From positions 186,001 through 250,000 of the forward strand of contig NZ_JAGGQJ010000036.1 of assembly GCF_018613325.1 (NCBI RefSeq): DNA of 64,000 nucleotides, in the 5' to 3' direction. Positions 39,242-46,883 of the stretch are shown here, in pieces; within the stretch, counting starts at the first letter, position 1, and each line of letters starts with the position of its first letter. The DNA is from Bacillus sp. ISL-34. GTDB lineage: Bacteria > Bacillota > Bacilli > Bacillales > DSM-1321. The translations under genes were made by a program, and so were the position numbers. The notes below the pieces were generated by a model, which worked only from the letters and a program-made list of their open reading frames with translations, made no database searches and was not told the origin of the DNA.

Positions 39242-39272
39242 AGAGCATTGCGCCTTGGCAATGCTCTTTTTT

Positions 39273-39273
<1 letters not shown>
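39242..39273. terminator. Right copy of the duplicated terminator
   Basis: Perfect stem GAGCATTGC/GCAATGCTC followed by a run of six Ts on the plus strand, so best oriented to stop ylbJ read-through. coaD ends right after it on the minus strand. Confidence 0.8.
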
Positions 39274-39764
<491 letters not shown>

Positions 39765-40340
39765 TCATAGTTCCCCCTGTTCGTGTACGTTTCCCCATTG
39801 ATAAATCGTAACGGCAATGACGCCATAAACTTCTTTTCTCTTAACGGTAAAGTCACCAACTTTTTCTGGCAATGTAACATCATGGCCATGCTCACAAACA
39901 ATGTATCCCATATCGTTCAGCAATCGGTATTTATGTATTTCTTCAAGAATCTCGACTAGCTTTTGTTTCTTATAAGGTGGATCAAGAAAAATCAATTCAA
40001 AAGTCATTTCCCTTTTCACCAAAGCCTTCAGTGCACGCTCTGAATCATTTTTATAAACTTCTGCACGGTCTGAAAACTTGCATAGTTCCAAATTGGCCTT
40101 AACCGTTTGATTTGCTTTAAAATCCCGATCGACAAATATGGCTTTATCCATGCCTCTGCTTAACGCTTCAATTCCCAGTCCACCGCTCCCGGCAAACAAG
40201 TCGAGGACCAGCCCTCCTTCGAAATACGGACCAATCATATTGAAAATGGATTCCTTGACTTTATCGGTAGTCGGCCGGGTTCCTGTACCCGGTACAGCCT
40301 TAAGTGGTCTTCCTTTGCAAATTCCGGAAACGACCCTCAT
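39765..40340 (-). CDS. rsmD: 16S rRNA m2G966 methyltransferase RsmD
   Basis: SAM-dependent rRNA methyltransferase (YlbH). The 191 or so residues include DLFAGSGG at 47-54, FVDRDFKA and the catalytic DPPY in IFLDPPYKKQ. ATG 40340 (MRVVSG) matches family starts, but its ribosome site is unusually close; GTG 40352 is the alternative. Transcribed with coaD. Confidence 0.94.
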   Translation of the reverse strand: MRVVSGICKGRPLKAVPGTGTRPTTDKVKESIFNMIGPYFEGGLVLDLFAGSGGLGIEALSRGMDKAIFVDRDFKANQTVKANLELCKFSDRAEVYKNDSERALKALVKREMTFELIFLDPPYKKQKLVEILEEIHKYRLLNDMGYIVCEHGHDVTLPEKVGDFTVKRKEVYGVIAVTIYQWGNVHEQGEL

Positions 40341-40381
40341 CATCCTCACCACATTTTATGACAAATTTCTGTTACTTTCCT

Positions 40382-40410
40382 ATCCTAACATATTAGAAAA
40401 AGCTAGCCAA
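40382..40410 (-). promoter_or_regulatory. Candidate promoter of rsmD-coaD
   Basis: The minus strand has TTGGCT (40405-40410), a 17-base spacer and TAGGAT (40382-40387), about 40 bases before rsmD. If real, the structured RNA further upstream is not part of the rsmD message. Confidence 0.45.
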
Positions 40411-40528
40411 TATTTAAACCCACTTGGCTTCATTTCCGAGATGAAAATCAATGTATCATTTCGGACCATGGAAAGAAGATATCCATTCTTTTTATAAATC
40501 TTTTACATTTTGAATAATAAAGTGGTTT

Positions 40529-40694
40529 TTGGCAATAATGTGAATAACAACATTCCTTTTTAGGTGTTGTTGCCAACCGCGGAGAAGGCTTACGTTTCCC
40601 CATAAGCTCTTCCTCCGGTTTCTCCTCTCCCTTTGCCTTCTGGTCCTTATTTAGACATAGAAGGACCCTGCATATTTTTGCAGGGCTTTTTTTT
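40529..40694 (+). ncRNA. Structured RNA with terminator upstream of rsmD (ylbH-motif candidate)
   Basis: Four hairpins in a row: TTGGCA/TGCCAA (40529-40576) enclosing ACAACA/TGTTGT; GGAGAAGGCTTA with TAAGCTCTTCCTCC (40581-40616); GGTCCTT/AAGGACC (40642-40667); and a terminator CCCTGCA/TGCAGGG (40666-40685) with eight Ts. The third and fourth share bases, suggesting alternatives. The place, between ylbG and ylbH (rsmD), is that of the described ylbH motif. The T-run points to plus-strand transcription; no clear promoter was found. Confidence 0.5.
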
Positions 40695-40745
40695 ATTGAT
40701 AAACCTCTGATATCTATGTTTCTTTGTCATGCTTCGTCAATGAAG

Positions 40746-40774
40746 TTGTCCTTCTCTTTTATGAGGGATAATGA
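40746..40774 (+). promoter_or_regulatory. Candidate promoter of the 129-residue gene
   Basis: TTGTCC (40746-40751), a 17-base spacer and TAATGA (40769-40774) lie just downstream of the RNA terminator and about 40 bases before the TTG start. Confidence 0.4.
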
Positions 40775-40812
40775 TAAAGTAATGAATAATAAGTTAGTTA
40801 GGAGAGGTTTAA

Positions 40813-41202
40813 TTGATTCAACGTTTTATTGAAATTGGACAAGGATATTCCGATATATATGAGTTGCTGGAAGTAGGACGCAATCAGAAACATCGAGTTG
40901 CAAGGCTTTTGGCCATGCATACTACTATAAATGATAAAAAGGTAACGTCATTGGTGATCGTCATGCAGCCCACAGATCCCGGGAAATTCCAGCCACTTTA
41001 CATTTGCCGTGAAGGTATACCGAACCCTCATGCCACTAAAAACAAACGCTATGAGCTTTTTGAGAACCTGGCGGAGGAACTGGATAGGCCGATTATTGAA
41101 ATCGACGTGAAACCTTCGGTGCTCTTTGCAGAAATCGAGTTGTACTACCAACACTTAATCGGCATTTTGCGAATGAATAGGTATCTGCCCCCATTAGGGT
41201 GA
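40813..41202 (+). CDS. Conserved hypothetical protein
   Basis: 129 residues, no signal peptide or membrane segment. The start is TTG 40813 behind AGGAGAGG. Stretches such as RVARLLAMHTTINDKKVTSLVIVMQP and FQPLYICREGIPNPHATKNKRYELFENLAEELDRPI suggest a small folded cytoplasmic domain. I do not recognise the family; B. subtilis has no gene at this point between ylbG and rsmD as I recall. It has its own promoter and terminator, so it is a single-gene unit. Confidence 0.75.
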   Translation: MIQRFIEIGQGYSDIYELLEVGRNQKHRVARLLAMHTTINDKKVTSLVIVMQPTDPGKFQPLYICREGIPNPHATKNKRYELFENLAEELDRPIIEIDVKPSVLFAEIELYYQHLIGILRMNRYLPPLG

Positions 41203-41230
41203 AAGATATTGATGCACTGAATTGAAAATG

Positions 41231-41257
41231 GCTGACTCCGCATGAGTCAGCTTTTTT
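41231..41257 (+). terminator. Terminator after the 129-residue gene
   Basis: Perfect 8-bp stem GCTGACTC/GAGTCAGC (41231-41251) followed by six Ts on the plus strand, abutting the convergent ylbG stop. Confidence 0.9.
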
Positions 41258-41532
41258 CAAATTCCCATTTTATAATCATATTCTTTCGCTTTATCCGGTT
41301 TGGAGTTTTCGAATTCCACCTTCAAAAAAGGCTTGTAAGAAAGATCCACTTTTTTAACGAACGAATAATTATTCAGCTTTTCCACTAGTGGTTCCACTTC
41401 ATCCATATTCGTATAAAGCACCACATATTTCAACTTTTTTGAAACATAATGGATATTTCCAAATTTCCTAAGCATTTTGGCTTGTTTTAATGTATGTAAA
41501 TAGACGATAATTCCCTGTCTCGCTCCAAGCAT
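41257..41532 (-). CDS. ylbG: YlbG, DUF2129 family protein
   Basis: 91-residue DUF2129/UPF0298 protein ([43 protein letters not shown]) found between ylbF and rsmD in Bacillus. It looks like a small RNA-binding-like fold, but function is unknown. It has its own likely SigA promoter (TTGAAA 41591-41596, 18 bases, TACACT 41567-41572). Confidence 0.92.
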   Translation of the reverse strand: MLGARQGIIVYLHTLKQAKMLRKFGNIHYVSKKLKYVVLYTNMDEVEPLVEKLNNYSFVKKVDLSYKPFLKVEFENSKPDKAKEYDYKMGI

Positions 41533-41670
41533 ATCAATAACTCCCTTTTATAAAGGTTTTAACTTAAGTGTAGCATAGCAGAATCTTTACTTTCAACCAA
41601 GAAAAAAGATTATAAACGAAATTCTCTCACTATTATGAATATATACACTGTGAAGGGAGCCTAACAAACG

Positions 41671-41994
41671 ATGGATTTAAACCATATTTGGCATCAATTT
41701 ATTGATCATCTATTAGATAATGATGAAATTACCCAAGCTTCGATAAAAAAGTTCACAGGTATACCATTTATATATATCCATTATCATCCGGCTCAAAATG
41801 ATAATAGTAAGCTTTCTTTTTTAATAAAAAAAGCCGCAAGCCTTTCAATGCGCGGCAAGCAACTTCATTGTGAAACCATTTTCGTACGGCAGGAAGAACA
41901 TTTATATGTATTCCGGCATCGTTTTTATGTGCCGCAGCAAAAAATGTTTTGCTGCGGCAACCTTTGTCCGGACTGTATCTTATATCGCAGTTAA
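41671..41994 (+). CDS. Hypothetical protein with C-terminal cysteine cluster
   Basis: 107 residues behind a GAAGGGAG-like site. The N-terminal part (MDLNHIWHQFIDHLLDND) is helical, the middle basic, and the end has a Cys cluster FCCGNLCPDCILYRS that could bind a metal. I do not recognise it. A perfect 13-bp inverted repeat (41930-41942 and 41947-41959) lies inside the coding sequence at the cysteine cluster. It runs convergent to ricF. Confidence 0.6.
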   Translation: MDLNHIWHQFIDHLLDNDEITQASIKKFTGIPFIYIHYHPAQNDNSKLSFLIKKAASLSMRGKQLHCETIFVRQEEHLYVFRHRFYVPQQKMFCCGNLCPDCILYRS

Positions 41995-42131
41995 TCGCTT
42001 TGTAACGATCACCCACTGTCTCGACGAAGGTTCCTTACATGACACAGCCACCGAACTCCGTAGCAATGTCGAATTTCGATGGCTGCATGTTCTTATATAC
42101 CGGCCTGAATGTTCACGATCTGGCCATTACC

Positions 42132-42581
42132 TTAAGCAGAGCATCCACAACTTCCACCGGTTCCGCAGCTTCCCGTTGAACATCCACCTGATGAAACAAA
42201 AAATGGATTCCCCGCTGGGGTTTTGACCTGTTCAGAAACGGCTCGGCCAATTCTTCCGCTTATTTCATCAAGAACTGCTTGTAATTCGGTCTCCGCCCGC
42301 TTAAACCTTGCTACGACAGGATGCATATCCATGTCTCGTTTAGCTTGCCTGGTTTCCAAATTGATGCGTTTATAATCCGGATGATATTTACCGAACCTTT
42401 GAACATCTTCAAATAGATCCTTTAGCGAAGTAAACTTGGAAATTTTCCGCTGGGCCTCTTTGTCGCTTTGTAATTTATATAAACTAAGGAGGTATTCTTC
42501 CCCTATTTCAGAATGAAGGATCATTTCAGCCAATCCATCAGCCTGTTGTAAAATGTCGATGATTTCCATAGTAGCAAGCAT
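42132..42581 (-). CDS. ricF: RicF (YlbF), Y-complex subunit
   Basis: About 149-residue helical protein of the YlbF family; with RicA (YmcA) and RicT (YaaT) it forms the Y-complex that directs RNase Y processing and supports competence, biofilm and sporulation in B. subtilis. The C-terminal CSTGSCGTGGSCGC cluster is the iron-sulfur-binding tail. Start ATG 42581 (MLATMEII) has a GGAGGTG site; earlier codons are not conserved. Confidence 0.93.
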   Translation of the reverse strand: MLATMEIIDILQQADGLAEMILHSEIGEEYLLSLYKLQSDKEAQRKISKFTSLKDLFEDVQRFGKYHPDYKRINLETRQAKRDMDMHPVVARFKRAETELQAVLDEISGRIGRAVSEQVKTPAGNPFFVSSGGCSTGSCGTGGSCGCSA

Positions 42582-42641
42582 TAACAAGCTCACCTCCATA
42601 ACCATTTTACCATTTCTCCCTTTTAGATGCTAATGGTTTGA

Positions 42642-43067
42642 TTAAATCGAGGAAGTGATATGTACCTCAATCTCTTTTTCCAGCCCTGTTTTGTCACCTG
42701 AACCATTCAAAATCTCCAGCTTAATTTTATGCTTGCCATTCGGGACATCCTTTAAGATAAATGCGGCCGTTTTCATATCGACTTTCTTTTGATTATCAAT
42801 AAATACGGACACAGTTGCCAATTGTTCTGGATTTGCTTCAGAAAAACCATAGTTTTTCAAGTAGCATTCTACATAAACAGAGTTGCCTTTTACAAAGGTT
42901 TTTACCCGAAAGTCCTCATCTGAATTTCGGATGCTCGATACAGTGGTGGCAGCTTTAAGTGTAGAAACACCTTGCATGGCTACTCCTGAATTTTCAGGTT
43001 CCGGTATTTTCTTTCCACAACCCGACACTGCCATCAACACTGTTAGAGCCAATATCAACTTTCTCAT
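42642..43067 (-). CDS. Putative lipoprotein
   Basis: 141 residues with a lipoprotein signal peptide: basic MRK, hydrophobic ILALTVLMAV and lipobox VSGC (Cys about 17). The mature part looks like a single Ig-like beta domain (VKTFVKGNSVYVECYLKNYGF, KHKIKLEILNGSGDKTGLEKEIEVHI). Function unknown. It lies between ylbE and ricF, where B. subtilis has no gene. Confidence 0.75.
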   Translation of the reverse strand: MRKLILALTVLMAVSGCGKKIPEPENSGVAMQGVSTLKAATTVSSIRNSDEDFRVKTFVKGNSVYVECYLKNYGFSEANPEQLATVSVFIDNQKKVDMKTAAFILKDVPNGKHKIKLEILNGSGDKTGLEKEIEVHITSSI

Positions 43068-43127
43068 TCCATCGTCCCCCTTTTGCCTTTATTGTTCGCC
43101 AAAAGGAGTAATTTACTCTTTTTTTCT

Positions 43128-43370
43128 TCATTCACCTGGAACATTCATCGCTTGAAACATATGAAGCATCATGGAGGCGACCTGAACGCTTTCCGAAAAT
43201 TTAGAGACCCGATGCGGAATCGACTTTTCAAAATAATATTTCGCTTCGGTTTCAAACACATCCACTTCATGGGGATTACGCATTAACCTTTTGTACCATG
43301 CAGGCTGAACCCTCAAGTAATTTCGCATATCTTCGTTTGTTTGAATGAATTCATATATATTCTGACGCAT
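43128..43370 (-). CDS. ylbE: YlbE-like protein
   Basis: 80-residue small protein matching the YlbE family (QPAWYKRLMRNPHEVDVFETEAKYYFEKSIPHRVSKFSESVQVASMMLHMFQAMN). Function unknown. It follows ylbD by 12 bases and is likely co-transcribed with it. Confidence 0.88.
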   Translation of the reverse strand: MRQNIYEFIQTNEDMRNYLRVQPAWYKRLMRNPHEVDVFETEAKYYFEKSIPHRVSKFSESVQVASMMLHMFQAMNVPGE

Positions 43371-43382
43371 GAAAAACCCTCC

Positions 43383-43814
43383 TTAATCTTTGGTGAATAA
43401 AAAAGGGTTAGCTCTCTGCTCTTTTTCTTTTGGGGGAGGACTGGTATCACCTGAATTATTCCCTTGGAAAGCAGATAGCACTCCTTGGATTGCACCGATG
43501 GCCTGATTGGCATTCGTAATATATTGTTGAATCTGCCCCATATCCATATTTTTAACTGCACTCATTAACGAACCGATCAACTCAGTGCTTTGGTCTCCCT
43601 TTTCAACCGGCGGTGATGGGGATTCTGTCTTCACTTTGGACTCACCCACACTGCCGTCAGCCTGCCAGCGTGGATGATCTTCACCGAGTAAATACCACTC
43701 TTCAAAAAGTTCCTGCCATGTTGCTTGTTTGCTTCTCACTTCATTCACTAAATGAGGATGCTCCTTTACAAACTCCCGAAATCGATCCACGGAGGGCCGT
43801 TTTCTTTTTGCCAT
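43383..43814 (-). CDS. ylbD: YlbD-family spore coat protein
   Basis: About 143 residues. The basic N-terminus (AKRKRPSVDRFREFVKEHPHLVNEVRSKQATWQELFEEWYLLGEDHPRW) is the YlbD coat-protein signature; a Gln/Asn-rich middle and a C-terminal NPFLFTKD follow. The family is annotated as putative spore coat. Start ATG 43814 with GAGGTG upstream. Confidence 0.87.
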   Translation of the reverse strand: MAKRKRPSVDRFREFVKEHPHLVNEVRSKQATWQELFEEWYLLGEDHPRWQADGSVGESKVKTESPSPPVEKGDQSTELIGSLMSAVKNMDMGQIQQYITNANQAIGAIQGVLSAFQGNNSGDTSPPPKEKEQRANPFLFTKD

Positions 43815-43943
43815 TACGCTCACCTCACACTTAGACATCGCCTATTGCACCATATGCTAAAGGTAAATAAAAAGTGCATCACATTCCATTTTAAATCCAA
43901 TTGAATTTCCATAAAAACTTCCATAACCTGGCTGAGTCAGCAG

Positions 43944-44330
43944 ATGAAACAGTTATCTGTTTTATCGGGAATTGTTTCAGGGTCAAAAGCCAAAAGTGAG
44001 CAAAGGAAACGGATTTATTTTTCAAGCCTGCTGCAATTAAATAAGGATGTAAGCAAACAGGGGACGACACTTACGGTGACCATCCCTAATACACCTCTTG
44101 TACATAATGAATTGAACATTACTCATGGAGGCATGATAGCTTCCTTGATAGATTCGGCATTAAAAGCTCAACAGTTCCAAAAGGGTATGCTTCCGTTACT
44201 GGGGATATCCAAGTTCATTACGTAAAACCCTCCATTGGCGACCGATTTACGTTCACATGCGAATACATAGGCAAACGATCAAATCGAGGGGAAGGTCACC
44301 CGTGATGATGCTTGCGTTATATCCAGAACA
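43944..44330 (+). pseudogene. Broken PaaI-type (hotdog) thioesterase gene
   Basis: The first frame reads 93 codons ending ...NELNITHGGMIASLIDSALKAQQFQK, the hotdog active-site region. The rest of the domain is in another frame (YASVTGDIQVHYVKPSIGDRFTFTCEYIGKRSNRGEGHP, about 44185-44304), and a last piece (KVTRDDACVISRTRKRT) is in a third. At least two frameshifts and a small deletion after the DSA motif have destroyed the gene. The ribosome site is poor. Confidence 0.75.
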
Positions 44331-44332
44331 AG

Positions 44333-44359
44333 AAAACGGACCCAAATTGGATCCGTTTT
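44333..44359. terminator. Terminator between the thioesterase pseudogene and ylbC
   Basis: Stem AAAACGGA/TCCGTTTT (44333-44340 and 44352-44359) directly after the ylbC stop; usable in both directions. Confidence 0.75.
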
Positions 44360-44360
44360 T

Positions 44361-45401
44361 TTATCTCTTTATGAAATTCTGGGTGTAATACTTTTTATAT
44401 ACCCCGACGCCTAGACCAGTAAATTCCTCATTCAGCATCGCATCACGATGACCTTTGCTATTTAGCCAACCTTCCATGACTGCAGCTGCGTCCACGTAAT
44501 TAGCCGCTATATTTTCACCTGCTGCCCTGTATTTTACATGACCTGCATCAAGTCGTTTTTCCAAATCCCCATTTGCTTCAGAAACATGGGTACCTTCAGG
44601 TGCGTCCGTCATTTCCCGGCTATGAAGGTAAGCAACCTCCGCTGTTGGAGCATCCCATTCTAAAGGCTTCAAATCAAACCTGCTGCGCATTATATTCGTA
44701 ATATCGAATATTTGCTGCTCATTGCCATCTTCCACTTTCGCCATGTCTTCCTCAGAAAGTTCCTTCACTGTCACAAGTTCACCATGATAGGTCAACTCAT
44801 ACGGCTGTTGTTTCAATAGGGCGGAATCATTCAAAAATCGAACGCTTGAAACAGTCCCCGTGAATTTATCCAAATAAAGCTGAACATTAATTTTCCCTAA
44901 ATCAATCAACGGCCTCATGTTCATATCTTCCTCCGACAATTCAAAACGATAGGAACTGTCGCCAACTTCAATATCAACAGTAGGTTCCACATATAAGCTG
45001 GAATAGATGGCATCAATCGATTGTCCTATTTTGAAAGGAGCGACATTGACCTCATCACCGATTCCATAAGCAGATACCACTTTTTCACTTTCAACGGCTA
45101 ATTGGAAATAATTATTATAGTCCTTTTTATAAACCCACCATTCATATCCATAGGCAGACATATCAATTCGATCTGGCTTACCGTATTCCTTTTCTATCTC
45201 TTTTGCATTTTTCCCGATTGTTGCTGCCAGACCTTCTGTCACTTCAGTAACCCCTTCCTTTTCAGAGGAAGGGCTTTTTTCATTTATATGTCCATTCGGG
45301 TTAACACCTTTGTTACCATCAATAAGAGGGTTCCCTTCATCTTCATCGCCGATATTAAGATAAATACCGATTACGAAAAAAATAACGATTAACACCAACA
45401 C
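44361..45401 (-). CDS. ylbC: YlbC, CAP-domain (SCP/PR-1) exported protein
   Basis: 346 residues: an N-terminal membrane/signal segment, a low-complexity linker, a CAP-associated domain (about 60-200, with two GxxxxxIEKEYGKPDRIDMSAYGYEWW-like units) and a C-terminal CAP domain (about 222-345, MRSRFDLKPLEWDAPTAEVAYLHSREM, HRDAMLNEEFTGLGVGV). Start uncertain: GTG 45401 lacks a good ribosome site, while a CTG about 24 bases upstream sits 7 bases after GAGGGAG. Confidence 0.88.
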   Translation of the reverse strand: MLVLIVIFFVIGIYLNIGDEDEGNPLIDGNKGVNPNGHINEKSPSSEKEGVTEVTEGLAATIGKNAKEIEKEYGKPDRIDMSAYGYEWWVYKKDYNNYFQLAVESEKVVSAYGIGDEVNVAPFKIGQSIDAIYSSLYVEPTVDIEVGDSSYRFELSEEDMNMRPLIDLGKINVQLYLDKFTGTVSSVRFLNDSALLKQQPYELTYHGELVTVKELSEEDMAKVEDGNEQQIFDITNIMRSRFDLKPLEWDAPTAEVAYLHSREMTDAPEGTHVSEANGDLEKRLDAGHVKYRAAGENIAANYVDAAAVMEGWLNSKGHRDAMLNEEFTGLGVGVYKKYYTQNFIKR

Positions 45402-45742
45402 CTTACCTAAACTGCGCAGAGGAACACTCCCTCTCTCTATCTAATTTATGTATCCAATGCAAAAAAACCTTTCTTTCCTGATTATATCACTGTTCAATCA
45501 TAATTTTCTAATTTACGATAGACTGCCCCTTCATTAAATTCATTTTAAAAATGGAACTTTTGTGAATGATTGAAATACCATAGTTGAGTTCATTGCAACT
45601 TCCACCATTTCGTACTATTATAAAATATAGGATAAAATGGTATATTATAAACATACTTGGAGATTTTTAATATATTCATGTACATAATATTTTCCCGGTA
45701 TGTCATTTTAATTCTCAATAGTAAACATAGGAGGTACTACTC
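45402..45742. other. ylbC to YugN-like divergent intergenic region
   Basis: 341 AT-rich bases with no ORF. An extended -10-like TGGTATATT lies near 45638 and could serve the plus-strand gene. The AGGAGG ribosome site of that gene is at about 45729-45734. Confidence 0.4.
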
Positions 45743-46105
45743 GTGAAATTTGAAAGCTTTGGAATCGAAAACATCACAGCCGACTTAAACCGATTAGATG
45801 ACCTAATGCCGCAGTATGGTTTAATACGTGCAGAACAATGGGATTACGAAAGAGTCAGTTACGATCGTAAGTTCGAATTAAAAGAAGGCACGTTTTACCT
45901 GAGAATACTTGGCCATGCTACAGAAGGCGATGTAGGCGCTCACAGGGCCGTCGTTAAACTTATGGTCCCTCTATTAGGAAAACACTATTATCCACACGGA
46001 GTTGAATATGGCGAAGGAGAGGATTTCCCTGCATCACTGGTTAAACAAAGTGAAAAAATCCTCGCTCAAATCAAAGAAGAACTTACACAATTCAACGGCC
46101 TGTAA
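45743..46105 (+). CDS. YugN-like family protein
   Basis: 120-residue soluble protein of the YugN-like family (GIENITADLNRLDDLMPQYGLIRAEQWDYERVSYDRKFELKEGTFYLRI, GKHYYPHGVEYGEGEDFP). Function unknown. Start is GTG 45743 behind AGGAGGT. B. subtilis has a related gene near here (ylbA by position), but I would not insist on the name. Confidence 0.8.
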   Translation: MKFESFGIENITADLNRLDDLMPQYGLIRAEQWDYERVSYDRKFELKEGTFYLRILGHATEGDVGAHRAVVKLMVPLLGKHYYPHGVEYGEGEDFPASLVKQSEKILAQIKEELTQFNGL

Positions 46106-46133
46106 AAGCCGCAAGTTAAAAGTGAGGTACAAA

Positions 46134-46168
46134 GAGAGAGGATCATATGTGATGCTCTCTTTTTTTTA
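46134..46168 (+). terminator. Terminator after the YugN-like gene
   Basis: Stem AGAGAG/CTCTCT with an inner GATCAT/GTGAT-type extension, followed by seven or eight Ts on the plus strand. Confidence 0.8.
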
Positions 46169-46180
46169 GTATCCATTACA

Positions 46181-46214
46181 AAAGCCTGATGCTTTTTTTG
46201 CACCAGGCTTTTTC
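46181..46214 (-). terminator. Hairpin at the end of ctaM
   Basis: Stem AAAGCCTG/CAGGCTTT (46181-46188 and 46204-46211) just downstream of the ctaM stop on the minus strand; the T-tract there is short. Confidence 0.6.
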
Positions 46215-46220
46215 GTTATT

Positions 46221-46682
46221 TTAAAATCCCAGGATCGCCTTTATTAAAGATGTTGTTTCGCCGCCATGATAAATGACATAAAGCAGAATGTAAACGGCTA
46301 CTCCTGTAATCCCAGTGAAAAACCAAATGATGCTGGTAGCAGGCCCGATTTTTTTATGAATGGCAAATTTACCTTTAAACCCAGTGGTAAGCATGATGAT
46401 CCCCAATACTGCCCCAGTTGTCGCAAGCGTTATATGGAAAATCAAAAAAATCGTATAATAAATTTTAATGTCATCGGGTCCGCCAAATGATGTACTGCCA
46501 ATGAAGACCGTCCGGGAAAGATATATAGTGAAAAAGATTACCGCAAAAACCGCAGCTGCCATCATGGTTTTTTTATGGGTCTCAATTTTGCGTTGTTTAA
46601 TTTGATACCAGCCTATTGCAACAGTGATGGCACTTAATACAATGAAAGCTGTACTTATCGTTGGAAGGATTGGTAAAGACAT
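46221..46682 (-). CDS. ctaM: CtaM (DUF420), cytochrome aa3 assembly membrane protein
   Basis: 153-residue DUF420 protein with four to five membrane segments and conserved histidines (ETHKKTMM, FLIFHITLATTGAV, FAIHKKIGPATSI). The family member CtaM (YozB) is needed for function of heme A-type oxidases in Staphylococcus and Bacillus. It lies next to ctaG, supporting this role. Confidence 0.87.
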   Translation of the reverse strand: MSLPILPTISTAFIVLSAITVAIGWYQIKQRKIETHKKTMMAAAVFAVIFFTIYLSRTVFIGSTSFGGPDDIKIYYTIFLIFHITLATTGAVLGIIMLTTGFKGKFAIHKKIGPATSIIWFFTGITGVAVYILLYVIYHGGETTSLIKAILGF

Positions 46683-46840
46683 ATGTATTGTAGTCCTCTC
46701 TATATTTATTAATCAACTACCATTTTATAAGAGGCAATCATAAAATTCAATAAAATCAAGGATTATTAACAGAATGCTCACTTTTATGGAATAGCCAAGT
46801 CGAATCACTGGCTATTTGCTTTAAATCGAAAATCAGGCAG

Positions 46841-46876
46841 ATAAAAGACTTGTCCGCCCCAAGACAAGTCTTTTAT
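46841..46876 (-). terminator. ctaG terminator
   Basis: Perfect 12-bp stem AAAAGACTTGTC/GACAAGTCTTTT (46843-46854 and 46863-46874) downstream of ctaG, bordered by AT-rich sequence. Confidence 0.85.
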
Positions 46877-46883
46877 CGTACAA

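Noticed and set aside
40138-40497. 119-codon plus-strand ORF over rsmD start
   Set aside because: Antisense to rsmD for most of its length and without a ribosome site.
41870-42226. 118-codon plus-strand ORF overlapping ricF
   Set aside because: Overlaps both the 107-residue gene and ricF in other frames, with no ribosome site.
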